Assembly: GCA_028583415.1 (NCBI GenBank)
Contig: CM053265.1
Coordinates: 23,382,830 to 23,446,829 of the forward strand
Source: Protea cynaroides
Lineage: Eukaryota; Streptophyta; Magnoliopsida; Proteales; Proteaceae
DNA: 64,000 nt
Direction: 5' to 3'
The notes under the pieces are model-generated. The model had not been told where the DNA came from, searched no databases, and saw nothing but the letters and a program-made list of their open reading frames with translations. A program made the position numbers and the translations under genes. Positions 34,027 through 46,180 of the stretch are shown here, piece by piece. How positions within the stretch are numbered: the stretch's first letter is position 1; each line of letters opens with the position of its first letter.

Positions 34027-35717
34027 TTAGGGAGTGAAATCACACCCATCAATTCCAAAAATTTCCCTAGAAAGTGATTTTTTGAAAATATCTGCTATCT
34101 GCTCTGCTGTGGGAACATAGTCCAGTCTAATCTCTCCTTCACTGACATTCTCTTTCAGAAAATGATATTTAATGGAGATATGCTTCGTTATTGAATGCAT
34201 GACAATGTTTTTAGAGATATTAATGGCACTGGTGTTATCATAGTAGATAACCATAGGTTGTTCCTGTGCTTCATTCAAGTCCTTCAACATTTGCTTCATC
34301 CAAAGCACCTGTGTACAAGAACTAGCTACTGCAATGTACTCTGCTTCTGCTGTAGATAGAGACACTGACTCTTGCTTTTTGCTGTTCTAGGAGACCAAAC
34401 TGCTGCCCAAAAAAAATACACCACCACTATTGCTTTTTCTCTCATCCATACAACCTACCCAATCTGCATCTGAATATGCCACCAAGTCAAAAGAAGTACT
34501 TTTAGGATACCATAGGCCATAGTCTGGGGTGCCTCTGAGGTACCTAAGAATTCTTTTCACATCTTCAACATGACTTTCCTTAGGATTTGCCTGAAATCTA
34601 GCTACCATACAAACTGACTGTAGAATAATTGGTCTGGATGTCGTTAAGTACAATAGACTACCAATAATAGACCTATATAGAGTGTGATCAACAGAGGGTG
34701 AGTCATCTTCCTTACTCAGCTTGCATCCTGTTAAACCCAGAAAGAAAGATAATTCTCCAAGCATGCTCATCTCAAACTCTCTTTGCATCCTCTTAGCGAA
34801 GTCTTGACATAATTCATCTTTGTGACTGCCAAAAATGATGTCATCTACATACACAACCACTATGATCTGTGTTCCTTTAATTGCTTTAATGTAGAGATTA
34901 CTATCAACCATGCCCTTTTTGAAACCCAACTGACACATATATATATCCAGTCTGGAATACCATTCTCTAGGTGCCTGCTTCAGTCCATACAATGCTTTCT
35001 TTAACTTGCACACCATGGTAGGATCTCCATACAACTGAAATCCATCTGGTTGTTCAATGTACACTTCCTCTTTAAGGTTGCCATTTAGGAATGCTGATTT
35101 TACATCCATCTGATAAATCTTGAAACTATGATAAGTTGACAATGCAAGAAAGATTCTAATAGCTTCCAACCTAGCCACTGGTGCAAAGGTCTCTTCAAAA
35201 TCTATACCTTCAACTTGTGCATATCCCTTGTAGACCAATAGGGCTTTGTTTCTCATCACTTGACCATCTTCATTAAGTTTATTTCTAAACACCCATTTTG
35301 TACCAATGATATTTTTGTTACTTGGCCTTGGAACTAATATCCATGTGTCATTTTTTTCAATCTGATCAAGTTCTTCATTCATGGCTTTTACCCAACATTC
35401 ATCTTTGCATGCTTCATCAACAGTTATGGGTTCAACTTGTGACATAAGAGAATAAGCACATGTCTTCATTCTTCTTGTTTGCATCATTTTGTCTAGATCA
35501 CCAAGCACTTGACTCTGTGGATGATTCCTCTCTATTCTAGATGGCACGTATCTTCTTTCAACTTGTTCATTCTCAGAATTGGAGTTCTGTTCCACTGCAT
35601 CTAATTTTCCTTGTCCACTGTCACTCTCAACATGAACATCTTACTCAACAGGATATTCAACAGTTGCATCACCGGGATTACTAGCGCCTATTTCATCAAA
35701 CCTCACATCAACACTTT
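34027..35717 (-). pseudogene. Ty1/copia reverse transcriptase and RNase H
   Basis: The 402-codon frame (35595-34387) has the linker EPITVDEACKDECWVKAMNEE, the conserved TKWVFRNKL, DVKSAFLNG, LYGLKQAPREWY and the catalytic YVDDIIFGS, then AYSDADWVGC of RNase H. A stop follows, and RNase H resumes at 34365 (STAEAEYIAVASSCTQVLW, TKHISIKYHF) to its end GCDFTP. Between FFLGL and CKLSKEDD roughly 40 residues usual in the family are missing in frame, removing the RT connection segment, so the enzyme is probably inactive. Confidence 0.85.
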
Positions 35718-36404
35718 TTACAATTTTTCAAGCCTTTTATTGTAGCAATTGTAGGCTTTGCTTTTGGTATAGTAACCCAAAAAGATTCCTTCATTTGCTC
35801 TTTCATCAAATTTTCCCAAATTCTTTTTTATGTTCTTGATGTAGCATTTACTTCCAAAAATTCTAAAATATTTTGCAGTTGCCTTTTTCTTGAACCAGAG
35901 TTCATAGGGTGTCTTCTCTTCATGTGGCCTGAGCATGCATCTATTATGAATATGAACTACTATCTGTACTGCTTCCTTCTAGTAACTCTTCCATAAGTTT
36001 TTCTCACAAAGCATTGTTCTGGCCATTTCCTGAATTGTTCTATTCTTCCTCTCTGCAACTCCATTTTGTTGAGGTGTTCTTACAGCTGATGTTTGTTTTC
36101 TGATGCCATGTTCAAAGCAGAACTCATCAAAATCAGACCATGAGAATTCACCACCTTTATCAGATCTCAAGCATTTAATTTTTCTTCCTGTTTCATTTTC
36201 AACCCGATTTTTGAATCTCTCAAGTGCCTTAGATTTATGTCTCAAGAAGTTTATCCAAGTCATTCTGGTATAGTCATCAATGAACAATATAAAGTATTTT
36301 TCACCATTGATACTCTGAGTCCTGGTGGTTCCACACAAGTCTGTATGCACTAGTTCAAGTGGCTCACTAGAGCAGTACTCCTTGGGCTTAAAAGTGACTC
36401 TTGT
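35718..36404 (-). pseudogene. Ty1/copia integrase
   Basis: The catalytic core is at 36350-35979: Asp in MHTDLCGTTR, Asp in LRSDKGGEF, Glu in PQQNGVAERKN, with FIDDYTRMTW between. A TAG near 35979 separates it from the C-terminal part at 35936-35718 (EKTPYELWFKKK, FGSKCYIKN, KSKAYNCYNKR). The catalytic residues are all present. Confidence 0.85.
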
Positions 36405-36935
36405 CTATTTTCCCTTCTGACAAGATGAACATATAAGATTGGTTGGCTTCTTCATCCGGGGAATGTCTCTCACAACATTCTTCGAGCTAATTTTGACAAG
36501 ATTGTCAAAACCAATGTGTCCCAGTCTCCTATGCCACAACCATTGTTCATCCTTCTGTCCAAGCAAACAAGATCCATCAACACTTTCTGACATTGTATAC
36601 AAATTTCTAGTGGTCCTTAACCCTGAAGCGATGACTTTTCCATTGTCTGCATGTCTCACCTCAAAACTAGATTTGTTGAAGACAACATTATGGCCTTTAT
36701 CACATATTTGAGTAACAGTTAGAAAATTATGTTTTAGGCCATTCACATATAGCACATCAGCTGTCCTTACCCTTCCACTATCAAGTTTTATAGTCCCCTT
36801 CCTACCTGTCTTGGCACACTCACTGTTGCCAAATTTTACACTTCCACCTTCATATTGGTTGAGCTCAATAAATTTATCTTTGTCACCTGTCATGTGACTT
36901 AAACAACCACTATCAAGGATCCAAGGAATTGACTT
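36405..36935 (-). pseudogene. Ty1/copia protease end and GAG-pre-integrase domain
   Basis: Minus frame 36893-36405 contains the pre-integrase domain with zinc ligands HRRLGH and CSSCQKGK, the typical segment between protease and integrase. Immediately upstream the protease active-site region reads WILDSGCLSHMTG near 36890-36925, with DSG intact. Confidence 0.8.
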
Positions 36936-39066
36936 GTTTTGGGCTTTGAGAGCTATCTGAACAACAAAAGAGACCTCTTCAACATCATAACTGTCTTTCT
37001 CAACCTAAATAGTTTTGTTTTGTGGCTTTCTTCTAGGAACAACTTTAGTCTTCATAGTGCTTTGTACTTTAGGAGATGTCTGTTTTGCTTCTCTAACCGG
37101 TTGTCTTTGTGGAGTAAGAATTTCCATACACTTTCTTGAAATGTGCCCAAGATAACCACATCTATAACACTCAATGTCTCTGCTCATTAGTGGTGCAAAA
37201 GAGTTTCTACTAGCAAAGTTCATCTGCTTGTTTTTGAATTTATAAGTCAATAACTTATGTCCATAAGTGTTGCAACAAAAGCAATAACCTGGAAAGAATG
37301 TTCTTTGTTTCACTGGTGCTTTTTGTCTTCCAATATAATCACTATTCTGCTCAACTCTGGTTGACCATTGTTTACTGATTGTAGGGCCCTATCTGTATCT
37401 ATTTTCCTTGACTGTACTCTGCTCCCCCTGAATCTGTGCCTACATAGATCTCCTTCTAGTGCCAATGGTACTACCTTTCTGAGCAAATATCACTTGCTTT
37501 TCCTTCTGCTTTTATTCTACATGAGTTCTATTTTTAGCTACTTCACTATTACCTCTTCTGGCTATTCCTTATTGTGATGATTCTGGTATGAAACCCAAAT
37601 CGCACCTTGTTCCTATGGGTCTCTGAGCACTAAGTATCTCATCAACTGCCTTGCTTCCCTCTATTTGTGGTGTGGATTTAGTTTTCATCATCTTTTGAAT
37701 TTCTTTCAGTCTAATGAGTTCTTCTTATAAAAGAGAGAAATTCTGAATCTTTAGTTCTTGTTCCTCAAGTTGCAATTTAAGAGAGAAAATTTTCTCTGTC
37801 AATGCATTATTTTCTATTACTTTCAGGGATAACTGCTTATCTAACTCATTCGTAGTCTTTTTTGCTTTCTTTAAGTTTTTCAGTCAAAACATTTACTTCT
37901 TCATTTTTGATATTAAAAAGTCTAGAAATCTTCTTGTTCTTTCTTCTCTCATCATCAAGGTCATCTAGTGCAGATGTGAGCTCAGCTTCAAAGTTGATTT
38001 CACCTTCATCCTTGTCATCATTTACAAGAATGGATTCTGTCTCCTATTCTTCGACTAGTTGAATCATAAAGAGTGCTTTACTACACTTGTCATCCACATC
38101 ATCATCTGTTTCATCTTCTGAGATGTCTTCGGCATTTTTGGTGATGAAAGTTCTTCTCTTCAATCTATCTCACAGATTTGGAGAAACTTTCTTCTTGAGT
38201 TTTCTACTTTCTTCTTGAGTTTTCTTCTTTCAATAGGTTTATCTTCTTCTTCATCACTTAGATTTTTCTTTCTAAGAAGACACTTGAAAGCAAAATGTCC
38301 CATTGCTCCACAGCTAAAGCACTTGAGTGGCAATTTTCTTTTGTATCTGCCTCTCCCTCTTGGAAGTTTCTTGACAAAATTTGCCTCATCATCATTGTCA
38401 AACTCACCTTCTTCATCAGGTTTCTCCTTAATGCTTAGCATTTTCATTGCCTTGAAAGCTGCTTCTTTGTCAATGGATTTTCCTTTGATGGAGGGCATTT
38501 CAATCCTCATCTCATATGTTGTGAGAGTTAGTAGAATTTCATCCAATGTTACTTTGTCAAGATCAGTGGTCTCCTCCAATGCTAACACGTTGGAGTCATA
38601 TCTAGGTAGAACAGGTCTCAAGATTTTCTGGACAAAAATAGACTCTGACATATCCTCACCCAAACATCTAATGGAATTTGCCACATTATTCACTTTGATT
38701 ACATAGGCAGCAATATCTTCATCATTGGTCATCTTCAATGCTTCAAACTACCCTCTGTAAATCTGAAGCTTGACCTTTTTTACCGAGGGATCTCCTTCAT
38801 ACAAGCTCACTAATTTGTCCCACATCTTCTTAGCTGAAGTGCATTGCATTATCTTAGCCAGTTCCCAGTCAGGTAATCCACTAGATATGGCATTAAGAGC
38901 TTTTTGATTGTTGACATATTTTTTTTCTCTCCTATAGGTCAGTTAAAGGAGTAGAACTGGAAGTGGATGCTGAGTAACCTTCAACCACAGACTTTCGGAT
39001 TTCATACCCCAGAGAGTTCAAGTGATATTCTATTTTCTTCTTCCAGAATGTGAAATTTATTGGCTC
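36936..39066 (-). pseudogene. Ty1/copia gag with three CCHC-type boxes
   Basis: The N-terminal part near 39060-38960 reads INFTFWKKKIEYHLNSLGYE, and the core 38738-38160 has MTNDEDIAAYVIKVNN, then the zinc knuckle CFSCGAMGHFAFKC. Acidic and Lys-rich stretches follow. Downstream, 37313-37005 carries a decayed box (CFCCNTYGHKLLTYK) and a good one (CYRCGYLGHISRKC). Several frames and stops break it. The first codons are missing because homology stops at 39066, where AT-rich repeats begin. Confidence 0.75.
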
Positions 39067-40330
39067 ATATCACACTAAATGATAATTTATCCATTCAAAT
39101 TCATCTAAATCATTCATAATCATGATCCAACGGTTTATATTACTCCAAATGATAATCTAACTGTTCATATAATTTACATCAATCATCAAGATAATCCGAT
39201 GGTCCAGATTCATTTATATCACTCATGATGTCAATCCAATGGTTCAGATTCAAATAAGATGCTCATGATTAAGATTTAATGATCTATATTTCATATCACT
39301 CATGATCAATGGCTAGATTCATTTCATTATAAGATCCAAATCAAAATTAAACATCCAATGGCTCACAATTAATATTCTCTCATGATCCGAATAAAAATCA
39401 ATCTTCCAATGGCTCAAAATTAATCATATTAGAAATACTAAATCAATGGCTAGATTTTAATCACATCAAATTCCAAGATCAAAGGTCAAGATTTAATCAT
39501 ATAAAAATTCAACATCACATGACCATAATTTTAATCACATTGAATTCAATCATCAATTGTCTAGATTTCATTCACATTAAAAATCCTAAATCAAAGGCCA
39601 TGATTTATTCACATTAAATTCAAGATCAATGGTTCTATTTTAATCATATCATTCCAAGCATATGATCGGATCAATTTCAATTCCATCAATTGGATCAATT
39701 TCAATCAATTTCAACCATCAGATCAATTTCATCATATTTCCACACAATTGGATCAAATCCACAAACGGAACAATTTCATCATATTTTAACAATCGAATCA
39801 TATTTCCATAATCAATATTAAAGGCCATATATTTTCACAATCGGATCAATTTCAATCAATTTCCACAATGCCATAATCGGATCAATTTCAATCAATTTTC
39901 ACAATTCCATAATTGGATCAATTTCATCACAATGCCATAATCGGATCAAATTCATCAAAATTCCATATCATGATCGAATCAATTTCCTCAAAATTCTATA
40001 TGTTCAATTCTAATTTCATAAAAAATTGGCATATGATCGGATCAAATTCAATTTCATCACAAATTCCATAATCGGATCAAATTTCATTCAATTTTCACAA
40101 TCGGACCAATTCATAAAAATTCCACAATCAGACCAATTATATGACAACAAATTCAAACATATGGATCAATTTTATCACATGATTAAAAAAAATAATAAAA
40201 TATAAAATTATCACACACTGATCACATTTAATTGAGACATATCTGTTTATCAAATTTAAAATCAACACCAACCAATCAGATTTTAATAAAACCTATCAAA
40301 TGACCTTAATCAAAATTTATATCCAAAAGA
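39067..40330. repeat. AT-rich degenerate short tandem repeats
   Basis: There are two related arrays. 39100-39660 repeats a unit of about 40-60 bp around ATCCAATGGTTCAGATT and ATCAATGGCTAGATTTTAATC. 39660-40170 repeats ATCGGATCAATTTCAATCAA with CCATAATC and TTCCACAAT. There are no open frames. It occupies the place where the copia leader and 5' LTR should be, so it may be part of that element or an unrelated minisatellite. Confidence 0.6.
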
Positions 40331-41440
40331 TTGTAATAGGTAAGAGGACGACTAGCATGTAGTGGGTATGGTATGTGGAGATTGTAACAGGTGGTGCCCA
40401 CGAAGATTTTGGTGGAGATATGCAGTAGGTGGTTGGATGAACACGGTTCAGTGGTCACAGGGAAGGCTGGGAAGATTAAGTGATGTAAGGGACAGCAAGG
40501 ATGATGAAGGTTCTCTGCAATTTAGGATAGCAGATCGGTAGCGGTAGTAAAGCAAGTAATAACAAAAGAAAAATACAGCAAAAGAGGGATAAGTTGCTTA
40601 CCTCTGCTTTCTTCTCCCACCTTCTTCTTCTGATCTCAATCTTCTCTCCTTAGACTCTCTCTTTCTTCTCGGTTCATCTCCAACCCAGTCCCCGTGCTCT
40701 AATTCTTTCGATTCTTTTCTGCAGGTTCTTTCTCCCTCACTCTGTTTTTTTTTTCTTTCAGTCTCCCTTCCTCTCACGATCTCCCTCGATCTCTCCAGCC
40801 GATCCTCTCGCTTCCTTCCTCTCTCTCTATCTCTCTATTTTTAGATCCACTCTCACCTTTCACCACTTCCCCCTTTTTCTGTCTGTCTCCTTCGTTCTGA
40901 ATTCCTTTCTCTCCATTCCCGACTCTCTGATTTCTCTTTTCTATTTTTAATTTCTTTCCTTTTTTTTTTCCAATTCTTCCCACCAAGCTTCCTTTCTCTC
41001 TTTTCTTTCCTTTTTTCTATTTTTTTTTTGTTTCTTTCCAAGTTTCTCCACCGTGTCTCTCTCTCTTTATTCTTTCCTTTTTTTTTTCTTATTTTCTCCA
41101 ATTCTCCCCATCGACTCTCTCTGTATTTAGTCTTCCCTTTTGATTATTTTATTTTATTTTTATTTCTCCCTCTCTCCACCGACACACACTTTCTCTCTAT
41201 TCGGTCTTCCTCTTTTTTTATTTTTTCTTTTATCGGCTCTTTCACTTTTTTATTATATTTTCCTTTTTTTTTCACTGCTCTCTCTCTCTCTCTTTCCTAA
41301 ACCAATCAGTCCTTTTCTCTCTCTTTCCTTATGGTCGATTCTCCCATTTTCTTTTCTCAATTCTTTCTATTTAGAAATCAGCCCACTTCTTTTTCTATTT
41401 TACATCCTCTCGGATTTCCATCAAAGTATATAAATAATAT
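40331..41440. other. Pyrimidine-rich region, no gene recognised
   Basis: From about 40600 to 41440 the plus strand is mostly C and T (TCTCTCT, TTTTTCTTTT). Long open frames here are composition artefacts. A splice-donor-like GCAGAG|GTAAGC occurs on the minus strand at about 40600, but no exon could be supported. Confidence 0.5.
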
Positions 41441-41445
41441 ATATG

Positions 41446-41525
<80 letters not shown>

Positions 41526-41575
41526 ATATATGATAATATATATATATATATATATATATACATTATTATATAATA
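41440..41575. repeat. (TA)n microsatellite
   Basis: Long AT dinucleotide run with a few interruptions near 41511 and 41525-41540. Confidence 0.95.
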
Positions 41576-41799
41576 TATGATAATATAATAACACATTATT
41601 AAGTATATGCACTTGAGACTGAACCGGATTGATCCAAACAGGTTTGGGTTGAGTTGATCTGTTCAAGGTTGACTGAGCCAGACTGACTTGATTGGGTTGG
41701 ACCGATATGAGTTGACTGGGTTAAACTGATATGAGTTAAGCTGGGTTGGGCCAAGATTGGTTTTTCTCTCTCTATCATTTTATGTGCCATTTCCGCTGC

Positions 41800-42267
41800 C
41801 ATTCTACATGGAATCTTTTGACGATCTTTATCCTAAATTTTCCACATTTATTTTGTAAAACATTAAAAATGAGGAATACTGGAGCTTGAATCACTTGATT
41901 TGGATGTAAAATGGTCAACTTATGAATTTTTGAAGTTTAAACAGGCCAATTTACGATAATTTGGCTAGCTACTCTGCATGGGATGCCTCAGAGACTTCTG
42001 TCAAAAATCCTTCACATCCACTTTGTAGAGCACCAAAAATGGAACATATTGAGACTTAAATCACCTGATTTGGACGTTGGATAATAAAATTATGAGGAAT
42101 TGAATTTTAAGCGGGCATATCGACTTACAGCTCTGTATGGGATCCTAGGAGACCTTGGCTCCATATTTTCCACATCCAGTTTGTAGAGCATAAAAATAAG
42201 GAATAATGGCGCTACAATCACTTTATTTAGACGTCGGATAATAAAATTATGAAGAATCGAAGTTTCA
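41800..42267. repeat. Three degenerate tandem copies, about 145-175 bp
   Basis: Each copy has CATGGGAT or CATGGAAT, TTCCACATCCA, TTTGTAGAGCA, an AAAAATGAGGAATA-like stretch, ATCACTTGATTTGGACGT and TAATAAAATTATGA. Approximate copies are 41800-41972, 41974-42124 and 42125-42267, with copy 1 the most diverged. Confidence 0.65.
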
Positions 42268-43757
42268 AAAAAATACCCTTATTCTTATTCCCAAACTAAA
42301 ATCTCTATATCTTCTTTGTTTGATATCAAAATTTAGTGATTCTAGTCTCATTTTGAAGGTATTTCCCAGACTATGCATCCATATAGGTTGTGTCACACCC
42401 CAATTCTAGACTAACCAGAATGGTGTGATGAACCGTCAATAAACCAACGGTTCAACCAGGATCTCGTATAGGCTATGCCAACCATGTTAAACCAAAACAT
42501 CTTCCACATTAATTAGAATTAATAAAGTAAATAACGGAAGTCTTATTAATAATGAACTGAGGTCTAATCATGATAAATAATTAATATTTCAGTTATCTCC
42601 AAGTAGCCAAAACATAATTTAATACATATTTCAAATATCTAAATACGAAAGTTAAGCACTAAGCGCATCCATAGTTAAAACGCTCGCTTAACAAATTATA
42701 ATAGTCCTCCACACCTTGCTCATCTATAGCCACCACCTGTTCATATATTGGCGTGTCGACATAATCTTCAACCGTAATACCTACAACATTAGAAACTAAA
42801 AAGAATTACGCGTGCGAGGGTCAGCTCTCCAACTTGAGCTCAATGAGTAAACAAAACAATGCAACAAACATATGCATGCATTCAATTCTTATCTTTGGTC
42901 TGGTTTATAAGTTTGCAATGTACTATAGAAAGGATTGGTGGTCGCCGCACCTATATACATGAGTGTTTGAAGCCGCCCAATGGATCAAACACCATTGACG
43001 TCCCACATGCATCTATCATGGAATAGAGATAGAGCTAAAGTGCCCGGATCAAACACCGCATAACACTTCCCCTGATGCCCTATCCATACCATCACGTAAG
43101 CCCCTATTGGCGAGGGCTTGCAAACTGGGCTCGCAACTAACAAATCCTAATACCAAACAGTGTATCCAAGGTCTCACCCCAGCATCCCTCAATAAGTCCA
43201 TAGAGATAGAGCTAAGGTCACCCCAGCAATGTCAGAGACTACACGGTCCAAGACCACCTCCCCTAATGCCCTACGACGTAATAGTTTTACTAAAGTAATA
43301 GTGATACGACGATGTTAGTGGGAAAGACTTGAGTAGAGATAGAGCTAGAGTCTGGTGACCAGGATAAACCACAGTATCACGTCCTCCCCCTGATGCTCTA
43401 CTCGCACCAAACACACTAACCACACACATACATTCACATGTCTATTCCTAACAACATCATCATCATATTATAAATAAACAGTATTAAATATGCATGGGCA
43501 ATAATTGTAAGAATTTTGGATGACATGTGAAATGCACATTACAAACATACAAGCATATAATCATTCATGGCATTGGACTCAATAAGTAAAACAACTTGTT
43601 ATTAGCCAATTAGTTTAGGTCTTGTTCCCTCACCTTTGGTCGACGGTTGTTCCTCGTTTAAGCTTTGTAAATCACTTTTAGACCACTTGGAAACCTAACA
43701 AATTTATAGATTTTAAATTAGAATTTATTTCCATTAATTAAGACTTCTAGAAGCTGA

Positions 43758-44155
43758 GTGGTCGCAGGTGCGGCTGCACCTGTGGTCTCAGTTTCGGCGA
43801 CCACAAGGTGTGTGGTCGCTAGGTGTGGTCGCATATCATGCGACCATACATGCGACCACACCCTCCCTGAAACTTCGCTGAGGGCGTGTGGTCGCATACC
43901 ATGCGACCATACATGCGACCACACCCTCCCTGAAACTTTCCCGAGGGCGTGTGGTCGCATACCATGCGACCACACCCTCCTTGGAACTTTTTCGAGGGTG
44001 TGTGGTCGATATGTGTGTCTCGTGTGGTCGCATATCATGCGACCACACATGTGACCACACTCTCCCTAGAATTTTCCCGAGGACGTGTGGTCGATCATAT
44101 GGCCTTGTGTGGTCGTATATAATGCGACCAAACATGTGATGGTCGACTTTTCCAC
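43758..44155. repeat. GTGGTCGCAT/ATGCGACCAC array, LTR B leader cluster
   Basis: Alternating GTGTGGTCGCATA and TATGCGACCACAC form perfect short hairpins such as GTGGTCGCATACCATGCGAC. They are separated by a repeated spacer CCCTCCCTGAAACTTTCCCG, giving a unit of about 70-80 bp, about five copies. Frames through it encode repetitive nonsense. Confidence 0.9.
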
Positions 44156-44527
44156 TCCCAACTCAATTCCTTCACGTTTTGATTCATTGGCTTATCATCA
44201 TGATCCTTCCTATGATTGTTCTATGGTTTAAAATCTATATTTTTACATAATCCATCATCCTAATAGATTCTCTCCTTAGATCTCTTAGAATTTGTCCATG
44301 GTTTGATGATTGGGGTCTCACTTTAAATCACTATCTCCTCTGTGATATATTCTAGGTATTCAACTGATGTGGGAGATGTTTTCATACTTAAACTTGTTGA
44401 AGATTCAGAGTTCTCTCTGAATTTCCCTCTCTTAGTCCTCCTCTTCAACTCTTCTTCTCTTCCTCCTCTTCTCTTTTTCTCTCTTTCAGTTTGTGTTTTA
44501 AAAGGATGAAAGAGGCTAAGGGACGTC

Positions 44528-44537
44528 CTATATATAG
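44528..44537 (-). promoter_or_regulatory. TATA box candidate, LTR B
   Basis: CTATATATAG on the minus strand is followed by GGACGTCCCTTAGCC, lying between the two motif clusters. The right LTR has CATATATAG at 52168-52176. This would place cluster 44630-44762 in U3 and cluster 43758-44155 in the transcribed leader. Confidence 0.55.
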
Positions 44538-44629
44538 AGAAAAACCCTCCATATAGAGTCCTACATTGATTAGGAAAGAACCCCCTTCGGATTAGGAAGG
44601 TTTCCTAATCACAGAGTCTGTTTGACTTC

Positions 44630-44762
44630 ATATGGTCACACGTGGGGTCGCAGAACCCATCGACCACAAAGCCAAAAACTACGACCACACTTCTCAGACT
44701 CCAGTGGTTGCATTATTCTGAGGTGTGGTCGACCACACCTGTTTAGGTATGCGACCACACAC
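44630..44762. repeat. GTGGTCGAC array, LTR B U3 cluster
   Basis: A looser cluster of TGGTCAC, GACCACA and GTGGTCGACCACACC lies about 100-230 bp upstream of the TATA candidate. Confidence 0.75.
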
Positions 44763-44910
44763 TCCTAATTAGATGACTTTGGGTTAAATTTCATACATAG
44801 CCTTGTGATTTCTTCACGCACTTGGTCCACTTGGGCCGATTATAATGGAAAAACTGGTTACGACACGAGAATATAAGGTTAGATCGGATTCGTGGCATAT
44901 GGGTCTTACA

Positions 44911-46180
44911 ACTCCACAACCCTTAAAAGAAATTTTGTCCTCAAAATTTGAACGTATGGATCTTACAACTTCCCCATCCTTAAAAGAAATTTTGTCCTTG
45001 AAATTTGAATTTACTTTAGAGTCCATAGGTGGGACTACTATTTCCGCATTGCATCTTCTTCTTCCCATGCAATCTTCTTCCCATTTTGGCTTCTCCAAGT
45101 TAGCTTCATATAATAATTATCTCAATTTTGGAGATGTTGTACCTTCCAACCAGTAAACTAGGTTGGTACCACTTTAATAGTTAAACCTTCCATCTAATCC
45201 AGTGGATCAGTGGTCAATACCTTTGATATGGATCTCCAACGTACATCTTCAATAGAGACACATGAAATACATCATGCACACTAGACATGGACAGCGGTGA
45301 CGCTAGTTGATATGCAACTTTTCTACGCCTCTCTAAAATTTTTATGAGGTCCAAAACATATATAGGATACAACTTTCCCTTCTTGTTGAATCATTTTAAA
45401 CCATGCATAAGTGATATCTCCAAAAATACTTTGTCACTTTTGGCGAACTCGAGGTCTTAACATCTCGTGTACCACTAGGTAGGCTTCTTCAATAGACTCA
45501 GGTCTTATAATTCCTTATTCTCCAACTTCATTCCAAAACAAAGGAATTCGATATTTCTACTGTACCATGCTTTATAGGTGATATCTACATAGTAGCTTGG
45601 TAGCAAATTCAATCTACATATAGCTTAGTTAGCCGCTCCAAAGCATACCAAGGTCGTATAGCAATGGAATGAGCTATCTTCATAAGGTGATCAACAATTA
45701 CCCAAACTGCGTCAATCGAACTAGGAGTCAGTGCCAAATCAGTGACATAGTTCATTGTAATGCAGTTTCACTTCCAGACTAGCTCTGATAATGGTTGTAG
45801 TAAGCCATGTTGGTCTTTGTCTTTCAGCCTTTACTTGTTGATAACTCAGTTACTGAAATATGCATCTAGCCACAACTACTTCTATTCCCTTCTACCAAAA
45901 TAATCTCTTCATGTTTTGGTATATTTTGTACTTCTAAGATGTACCCAATACGAAATAGAATGGGATTTTAGCATTATCTTGTATCTATGATCAGCGTTTT
46001 TCACTTCAGGTATGCATAATCATCCTCTTTATCTTAGGACCTTTTTCACATCCGAAAGTAAGTCAGGATTAGGTTTTTTTCTTTTAAATCTTCTTACACT
46101 CCTCTTAGATATATATCTAACAAAATTACTACCTTTACTTCGTCTATCAAATCAGAGACGATCTTTAATGCTATAAACAT
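44911..46180 (-). pseudogene. Element B: PPT and integrase remnant
   Basis: It begins with two PPT-like blocks (rc of CAACCCTTAAAAGAAATTTTG and CCCCATCCTTAAAAG). The minus-strand integrase tail follows by similarity to element A: the chromodomain-like end, the GDKVFL-type segment near 45420, the core near 45700, and the zinc region near 45850. Many stops and frameshifts leave no usable frame. Confidence 0.65.

Larger units (their letters stand above)
42391..44910 (-). mobile_element. Element B, left (3') LTR
   Basis: Its length is 2520 bp, TGTCACACCCC to GGTCTTACA. GTGGTCGC arrays lie at 43758-44155 and 44630-44762, with the TATA-like site at 44528-44537 between them. Confidence 0.92.

Noticed and set aside
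40600..41440. A minus-strand first exon and 5' UTR with donor GCAGAG|GTAAGC
   Set aside because: Only the donor-like site supports it. Strand composition is opposite to typical plant 5' UTRs, and no coding exon follows.
41331..41666. Frames rich in Ile-Tyr
   Set aside because: Translation of a (TA)n microsatellite.
38940..42390. A copia 5' LTR
   Set aside because: No sequence matching 31972-33870 was found here.
42391..44910. Solo LTR
   Set aside because: A matching LTR, PBS and identical target duplication at 50003-52554 show it is the 3' LTR of a full element.
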